NCBI GenBank assembly: GCA_028554755.1 | Contig: JAPTOF010000015.1 | Location: forward strand, 14,643,501 to 14,707,500 | DNA length: 64,000 nt | Origin: Cordia subcordata | Taxonomy: Eukaryota > Streptophyta > Magnoliopsida > Boraginales > Cordiaceae | Direction of reading: 5' to 3' | Part shown: positions 57,370-64,000 of the stretch, piece by piece | Numbering within the stretch: the first letter of the stretch is position 1 | Layout of the letters: the number at the start of each line of letters is the position of its first letter | Translations under genes and position numbers: made by a program | The notes under the pieces: generated by a model | Seen by the model: only the letters and a program-made list of their open reading frames with translations | What the model was told of the DNA's origin: nothing | Database searches by the model: none

Positions 57370-59726
57370 TTTTCTTGCAGGCACACACTATAACATCACA
57401 AAGTTCCCCCAAAACTTACTCCACTGAGAACATATGAACTACTTTTTCCATGGCAGTAGTAACGTATCATCACATCAAGAGAACTGTTGACACTAGCTTT
57501 TTTGATATCCTCAAAAATACCACTATCAATCATTATCCAGGAGGGGATGATTTTATACACATCAAAAGAAATTCCAATAGAAAATATTTAGATTTGGAAA
57601 ATCATCAACTTTTATCTTAGCCAAAAAAATTGATACTGGGGTCTGGACTAAGATCAATACCAAGAGGAATCAAAGTAATCATAATTACCAAAAGTTGGAT
57701 ATCATGAAACTTCGGACGGATGAAATAAACCACAGGTGAAATGACAATTCTGTTATCTTGTTGCTTTCATATCAGCCTGAATTATAGAGGTGAGATATTT
57801 GTGTAAGGAATAACATATACATGACAGTGCCAGCAAGCTCGGCTAGAACAAGACTAATTATGTATTTTGCAGGGAGCAATCAACATTTATATAGCAAAAA
57901 GTGAGTGAAAACCAATTAACAGCATAGTGGGTAAAAGACTCTAGTTAACAAGACTATATGAAAGACCACTCGCCTAGGTAGAAAAACAAATAGACAGAAA
58001 CAATCCGTAGCAGCCATCTAGCGAAACAGAACAGGAGGGAAACAATCATTATGCAAGTGACGATTCACGATTGCCAAAGCACCTCTCAATTTCATAATGG
58101 AAAATTTTATCTAACATATCTTCTAAGGCTAGAGATTTGCTGCCTGAAGGTTCTGCAGCGTTAAGTTAGGCATAACATTAAGCTCCTTCTCACACTTCTG
58201 CACCTCTACAGCAACAAATCTAGCTTTTCAAGTTAGGGTGTCTACTAAGTCCTCTGTTTTAAATTATCAACCTAGTCTTGCTAGACCAATACAGAGTAGG
58301 GACTACAGGAAAATCTATAAGACAAGACACAATAGTTGGACATATGTTATCTCAGTTATATTCGTTAATATAATTATAAGTCTGCCAATATTTGATTTTG
58401 TCTAATACAATCAACAAATAGTTAGGTCAGTGCAGCCAAAAGCAGATGCCATTATTATGCCTGCAAATGAAGAATCTGAGGAATACGTATATATAGTACT
58501 CTTTTCCAGGACAACTCTTCACCACTGGTGAAGAAGGGAACCAGGAACAAGGGGACATCTAAAGTCTAAGCATGCAATGGATTGCTAAATTGGATCATAA
58601 ATAACATTTCAAAAGCATCAATTTACATAAAATACAGATAAAAGTTGCATATACAGTGAAACCACAGGCATGACAGCTAGTCTACTGAGTGAAGCAAAAC
58701 CTTCAATTAACCCCCAACGAGAAAGTAGGTGCAGATTTTCACAATGAAGTGTGACGATTCTGTCAAAAAGAATTGCAAAACTGTGTGCTATTCGCAATTT
58801 TGACATGTTTGTTCAGCTGTGATGCCTAAGAAAAATTTCTCTAAGGAAGAGCGTACTTCTAACCAGTCATCAGATGGGCAAAACATAATTATGCATATTG
58901 ATGTTTCATCATTTCAGAGCTGTAGACAGAGACATTTCTTCATTTCTAACAGTTACATGGCACATCGAAATAACTCCATTGTAGAAACTTTGGAATAAAC
59001 TTCTCGTTTCAGCTGGTGCTGAAGCATGATAATGTTTACTGGCTAGGCCAGAGGAAGAGAGGAGCACGACTGGGTGCTTTCTACTTCTCTACGCTCACCC
59101 ACAATGGATTAATTTAAAGTTTCCTATAACTTCTCCTTTACCTATCCACTCTTTCCATGTACAAATACAGAATCAAATATCTCACACAATAAAATAATGA
59201 AGTTTCAGCCAACAAAGGAAAAGTTAACAACAGTTAGCATAACCAACACTTTTGGATCAAGTAAATTAAAGTGTGAGTCAAATTGTATAAAGGAATTTAA
59301 AGCTTCAAGTAAAGAGAAGCTATACATACTTCACGACCATTCTCTGAGAAGAATCATATAAGGATGTTCGATAACATGTATTGCAGGAAAACCCATACCA
59401 TGTATTATCTTTTCTGGATCAGTTCTAATTAGCATGTGCGGAATCATCTTTGCCACTTGTAATTGATTACAGTGTGGCATTTTGATCAGATAACTGCAGT
59501 CTTTTTCTTCCTCTTAATTTTCTTTCTTTCAGGTTACAATTGTGCTTTTAATATATAGATATATAAGAACAAATAAAAATAAGTTATTAGTTGAAGGGAA
59601 AAGAGATGTTTGATCAAATTTCAATTTAATCCCCATATTCTCAACATTTATAAGCTGTATTTACTAAATCTCGAAGCACTAGAAGTATGATAAGGAATTG
59701 TGGTTCAAATCTAAGGCAACATACCA
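57370..59726. other. Sequence downstream of the transporter; no ORF
   Basis: No open frame longer than chance and no transposon signature. The base composition is less extreme than elsewhere. It may contain the 3' UTR of the minus-strand transporter. Two bases after that gene's stop codon a donor-like GTATGT occurs (minus strand, about 59720-59725), so a 3'-UTR intron is possible but unproven. Confidence 0.4.
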
Positions 59727-61469
59727 CTATGAAGATATTTGGTTGGAATTCCCTCCCCCCTCTTCAGCTTTCTGTTCTTCATCAACCTGATGAGCCATAT
59801 CATAGGTTGCGTGCACACCAACTAACAGGTAGTAAACTAACATGACAGCACTACATATGAAGAAACGATAAAATGCAGCCGCACCAAGAGATCCTAAAAG
59901 AAACAGATTCATAACAATTGATAAGGATGGCAACCACGGAACAAGAGGAACACCCCAAACCTTAGGAACACTCTTCTGGGAGAGTAGTGCCATTCCCAAG
60001 GTACCCAAAAGCCACATAACACTTGCCACTGTATACCCAATCCAACCTCTGCTATTGAAACTCCAAAGAGCTGTTATCCCAATTGATGATCCAACAATAA
60101 GAACCAAGCACACAAGGAACTTGATAAAACCACGTTTTGAAGTAACATCCTTGACATAATACCGTCGAACTAGAAGGGCAACAGCCATAAGCATGAAAAT
60201 GAAGAGCGTACTAAAAGAGAAGACACTTGACAAAACATCCAAGCTGGAGAACAAAGCAACAATGCAACTAGTTACAGTCACCAACAGAGTGGCATTAATG
60301 GGAGTCCCAGTCTTGGGATGAACCAGAGCAAACCAAGGAGGAATCATGTGTGCTCTAGCAATCTGAGTTGTATACCGAGCCTGCCCCATCGATCCAACAA
60401 GCATACTAGTAGTCATTCCCTTAAGAGCACAGATACTGACCAAATACTTAGCCCATTTCATGCCAATCCCCTCAAATGCAACCGAATAGGCAGCATTAAC
60501 ATCCACCTCAGTATACTTCACCATCATGACCAATGCCAGTGCCATCAAACAGTACACGACAGTAATGATAGACATCGAACCAACCAACCCCAACGGTATA
60601 TCTCTCGAAGGATCCTTAGTCTCCTCAGCCATTGTCGCCACCATATCAAACCCCGTGTAAGACCAATACACCACAGCCGCAGCTCTAAACACCCCCTGAG
60701 GACCATATGGAAAAAAGGGAACCAAATTCGAACTCTTAGCATGCACAAAGCCAACAACGATTATAAACACAATGACCAAAGAACTAAGTACAGAAGCAAC
60801 CCAATTCAAGAGAGATGTCCTCCTCGTACCAGTCATAGCTATACCATTCGCAATCGCCAACACCAAAACAGCTAACGGGTCTAACAAATTGAACCCCTCA
60901 GCAAAAGAATCAACACGAATCCTCAAAAAATCAGGGTTGCTACTAATCATGCTAGCAAAATACGAGGACCACGAGCGGCCCAGCCCCGCGGCCCCCACAA
61001 TGGCTTCCAGTAATATATTCGCAGCAGCAATAAAAGCAACAAAATCACCAAGCTCAATACGCAGATAAGAAAACGACCCACCAGCAATGGGTACCTCAAC
61101 AGCAAACTCGGTGTAGCAGAAAACAGACAACAGCGCCGAAAGCCCCGAGGCGGCGTACGAGAGGACGATGGCAGGGCCGGCATGGTCGTGAGTTTCCAGG
61201 CCAGTAATGGTGAAGATGCCGGAGCCAACCACGGAGCCGAAGCCGAGCCAGATGAGGTCCCACCAAGTGAGGCATTTGTGCATGTCGTTCTCGGATTGCT
61301 TCTTCAGCTGTACGAGCTCGGTGGAATCGGAGGAGCGGCCGAGGAGGCGATCGCGGAGGCGATGGGGGGTGCGTGAGAGGGCTGAGAGATAGGCTTTGAA
61401 GTCGACGAAAGATGGCTCCGGGAAGAAGTCTTGCTTGCTGAAACGCCAGTATGGTCTTGGTTGGGCCAT
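59727..61469 (-). CDS. Cationic amino acid transporter (CAT family), single exon
   Basis: A membrane permease of the APC superfamily that imports or redistributes arginine, lysine and other amino acids; plant CATs sit in the plasma or vacuolar membrane. From ATG 61469 the protein is 580 aa, the usual size. Hydrophobic segments form about 14 membrane spans. The first carries the APC signature GFGSVVGSGIF (residues 76-86); then FCYTEFAVEVPIAGGSFSYL (117-136), TMAEETKDPSRDIPLG (279-294), GQARYTTQIARAH (362-374) and the C-terminal permease block WGVPLVPWLP (505-514). Hydrophilic N and C termini are expected to be cytosolic. The sequence looks closest to the CAT1/CAT5/CAT8 branch from memory. An in-frame upstream ATG at 61547 would add 26 T-rich residues; the inner start is preferred because homology begins near it. 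No stop or shift; no intron. Confidence 0.93.
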   Translation of the reverse strand: MAQPRPYWRFSKQDFFPEPSFVDFKAYLSALSRTPHRLRDRLLGRSSDSTELVQLKKQSENDMHKCLTWWDLIWLGFGSVVGSGIFTITGLETHDHAGPAIVLSYAASGLSALLSVFCYTEFAVEVPIAGGSFSYLRIELGDFVAFIAAANILLEAIVGAAGLGRSWSSYFASMISSNPDFLRIRVDSFAEGFNLLDPLAVLVLAIANGIAMTGTRRTSLLNWVASVLSSLVIVFIIVVGFVHAKSSNLVPFFPYGPQGVFRAAAVVYWSYTGFDMVATMAEETKDPSRDIPLGLVGSMSIITVVYCLMALALVMMVKYTEVDVNAAYSVAFEGIGMKWAKYLVSICALKGMTTSMLVGSMGQARYTTQIARAHMIPPWFALVHPKTGTPINATLLVTVTSCIVALFSSLDVLSSVFSFSTLFIFMLMAVALLVRRYYVKDVTSKRGFIKFLVCLVLIVGSSIGITALWSFNSRGWIGYTVASVMWLLGTLGMALLSQKSVPKVWGVPLVPWLPSLSIVMNLFLLGSLGAAAFYRFFICSAVMLVYYLLVGVHATYDMAHQVDEEQKAEEGGGNSNQISS

Positions 61470-61547
61470 GGTGGTGGTGGAGAGCAGGAGGGGTGTGGTG
61501 GTCGTAGTGGTGGTGGTGCGTGAGGTTGGGGGGTGGTGTGAATGCAT

Positions 61548-62614
61548 ATGATCGATTGCGGGGGGGGGGGGGGAGGGTGTGGGATGGAGTGGAAGGACTA
61601 AAAGTCGCGAGCAAATCGGCGGGAGGAGTTTGAAATCGGGGATTACTCTTCTTTAATAAGTCTTTTGATTTGCTCGGGAGTTGTAAGATCCCCAACAACA
61701 ACACCAAACAACTGATCGAAATGGTGAGTTGTTGAATATTTTAAGGTACGCCATGCTCACACGTTGTGCACGTGTTGTTAGAAAAAAGCGGACGAGTAAA
61801 TCATAAATGTATTTCTTTTTCTCCATGAATTTCACTCTAAAATTCAAATTCTCTCAAACACTTTTAGTTTTACTCATTTTTTTTGTGATATAAGTGTTGT
61901 TAAGCAGTATCTTATGCTAAAGTACGATTTTATCGTTTTATTTTTGAGCTATTATTAATGAATTATTTAATTTTCATTTATTATCTTTTTATTTTTTATT
62001 TTTATTTTACATTTTGAATATATTAACTCATTGTAAAAAAAATTATACATTGGACTAAAGAAAAAAACATTGGACTAAAGAAAAAAAAAGTCTGATTCAA
62101 TTTGATATGTGTGTGTGTGTGTATATATATGCGTTAAAAAAATAGAACTTTATAATTATCTCTTTAATTTTGTACATGACATGAATTTTTTACAAATATT
62201 ACTTTTTTGTATATTTGAAAAGTTAGCTAATTTCCAAAAAAAAAATTATGCAGCAAGTTAGGAAAAAAAAAAAATCGATTCAATTTTGAAATGCATATAT
62301 CTGGAGAAAGCCATATTGAAGTGAATTTAACTTTATCTTCTATATTAAAAAAAAGAGAAAAAAAGATAATAAAAAAAAATAATTTAAAGGCTTTGTTTGG
62401 TAAAATTTGAACTAATAAAAAAAATATATGTAAAACTAGAAGCTTATGAGAGTTGAAAGAGTTCAAGATATAGTGTAAAACTCATGGAGAAAAATGACGT
62501 TCGTCCACAATCGGACAAAACTTCATAGGACCCTTTGACTTAGTTACATCTTGAAAAATTTATTCACCAAAAATTCAAAATTGGTTTTTAAGAATGATAT
62601 ACCCTTTTGTTACG
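61548..62614. other. Upstream region of the transporter
   Basis: Contains a 14-base G run (61560-61573; C on the gene strand), GT/AT microsatellite at 62108-62130 and several A-runs. Presumed promoter and 5' leader of the minus-strand transporter; no clear TATA box chosen. Confidence 0.4.
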
Positions 62615-62713
62615 CATTATTGATTTTGTACGTAGTCAACATTTAGGCATTGTTGATTTTGTATCTAGACGACATTTAGGCATTGTTGGTTTTGTATGTA
62701 GACAGCATTTAGG
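62615..62713. repeat. 33-bp tandem repeat, three units
   Basis: Units start at 62615, 62648 and 62681, each of the form CATT(A/G)TTG(A/G)TTTTGTA..TAG.C..CATTTAGG, with few differences. A fourth partial unit starts at 62714. Confidence 0.9.
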
Positions 62714-63270
62714 CATTTATTTATGTTGTATTTTTTAAAGTTTTTACAATACTATTATTTATAAATGGAAGAATTGATAAGGTATAAAATCTACCATAAA
62801 TAAAGTATTTGAAGGCTTTAAAACTCTTTTATATTAACCTTATGACTTGAAAGCTACCTTAAAGATAACACTACAAGTGTTTTAAAACTCATATGCATTG
62901 ACCTCCATAACCAACATAATAGGAAGATCAAAAGTCTTCTAAATGAATAATGTTAAAATTGTTATTAATTAAATTTATAATATTGCTAAAAAATTTAGCT
63001 GAGTTAGCAAACAAATGAAAGCTAATGTGGCATACTTCTTCGAGCTACAATCCGTCATAATAAAAACTATAACTACGTAAAGTATAATTATGAATTAGTA
63101 TGTAGTTAAAAAAATATTGTATATATAAGATAATTTTATTAAATGGAAAAAGGTGATATATATATATATATAAGAAAAAAAATAATGGATTTTGCTTAAA
63201 TGGTTGGATTTCTTTCATGTTGTTTATTATCATAATAGCAATGCTAAGACATGGTGAATAAATGTAATTA
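62714..63270. other. No gene seen
   Basis: AT-rich sequence with short (TA)n runs; no supported feature. Confidence 0.6.
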
Positions 63271-63838
63271 GGATATGGTGTATAAATTAATTAAATTAAA
63301 CGAGTTTTTTAGACTTTATTATTTTAAGCTCATTAAAAAGAAGTATATAGGTAGTGCATTTATCTTGAAACTCCATTATAATGATGGAATTCGAAAGTGG
63401 TGCATAAATGTAATTAAACACTATAATATACATATTTATAATAATATAATAATATTAAAAATAAAATCTATGATGACTTGACAAATATATAAGTGTTGAT
63501 GTGGCACCCTTTGTTAAGCTATCTTGGATTCAACTTTTAGAATATGGTGCATAAATTAATTAAATTAAATGAGTTTATTTGGATTTTATTAATTTAAGCT
63601 CATTAAAATATATATATATATATATATTTATATAAGTGGTGTATAAATATAATTAAATATCTTGTAACTCCATTACAATGATGAAGTTGAAAAATGGTGT
63701 ATAAAGGTAATTAAACATTATAATATATAGATTTATAATAATGTAATAATACTAAAAATAAAATCTATCATGAATTGACAAATAGATAAATGCTGATGTA
63801 GCACTCTTCTTTGAACTCCCCCAGATTCAACTTTTATC
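63271..63838. repeat. Tandem duplication of about 270-300 bp
   Basis: Unit 1 63271-63540 and unit 2 63541-63838 are collinear: ATATGGTG.ATAAATTAATTA, TTAAGCTCATTAAAA, ACTCCATTA.AATGATG, AAAAATAAAATCTAT, TGATGT.GCAC and GATTCAACTTTTA. Unit 2 carries an extra (TA)n run. Either a tandem duplication or two copies of one unrecognised short repeat. Confidence 0.85.
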
Positions 63839-64000
63839 TATATATAAATATAGATATAGATAGCATTGTTGTATGATAATCCTGTGTGATAAGTTACGCT
63901 AGTTTAATTTATTTGTATCTCACAAATAAAAAAGCTTATTGTCGTGTAGATTTTGGTGATTGGTATGTGGAATAGGTTGGGAATGAAATAATATTATTGA
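63839..64000. other. No gene seen
   Basis: AT-rich window end; (TA)/(GATA)-like simple sequence at 63835-63865. Confidence 0.6.

Noticed and set aside
60318..60875. 185-codon plus-strand ORF
   Set aside because: Antisense of the transporter coding sequence with H/R/S-rich composition and no family resemblance.
61096..61707. 203-codon minus-strand ORF rich in P and H
   Set aside because: Frame-shifted shadow of the transporter 5' end and leader; low complexity.
62615..62713. Possible CRISPR-like array
   Set aside because: Units are directly adjacent without spacers and the genome is a plant; it is a minisatellite.

Overview
This window is AT-rich nuclear DNA of a flowering plant, most likely a dicot. 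The evidence is a four-exon YUCCA flavin monooxygenase with GT..AG introns, a plant-type cationic amino acid transporter, and a dense fill of plant transposable elements: Athila-type and other Ty3/gypsy, Ty1/copia, LINE, hAT, Mutator-like, CACTA and Tourist-like. I cannot name the species. Only two genes look intact: YUCCA at 25250-28677 (+, 386 aa, YUC10/11-like) and the transporter at 59727-61469 (-, 580 aa, single exon). No tRNA, rRNA or CRISPR was seen.

Layout. 1-22.8 kb is a graveyard of retroelements. It holds three LTRs of one Athila-like lineage in the same orientation (about 2.5-3.9, 8.2-9.5 and 13.2-14.9 kb). The third has an exact tRNA-Asp primer site and a stop-ridden gag-pol to 20.7 kb. 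It also holds two copia gag remnants, a CACTA terminus, a Tourist-like MITE, a SINE-like head, and a LINE 3' end split by an hAT MITE (8-bp target duplication). 22.9-55.5 kb is a YUCCA neighbourhood: one intact gene plus at least three decayed copies (intron pieces at 22.9-23.9 kb, intron/exon 2 at 44.9-45.3 kb, and exon 1, intron, exon 2 and exon 4 pieces scattered over 45.35-55.5 kb). Later insertions split the relics: a copia with two opposite-facing solo LTRs and a gypsy nested in it (30.7-43.3 kb), a TRIM-like element with an hAT MITE in its 5' LTR (45.65-48.25 kb), a deleted gypsy (50.4-53.6 kb) and a Mutator-like element (54.57-55.08 kb). 55.5-64 kb is quieter and carries the transporter, a Tourist-like MITE and several tandem duplications.

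How it fits together. YUCCA enzymes make auxin (IAA) from indole-3-pyruvate; the transporter moves cationic amino acids across a membrane. Nothing links the two beyond proximity. The main story is local YUCCA duplication, decay of all copies but one, and layered insertion. The order of events can be read from 5-, 8- and 9-bp target duplications and from interrupted homologies.
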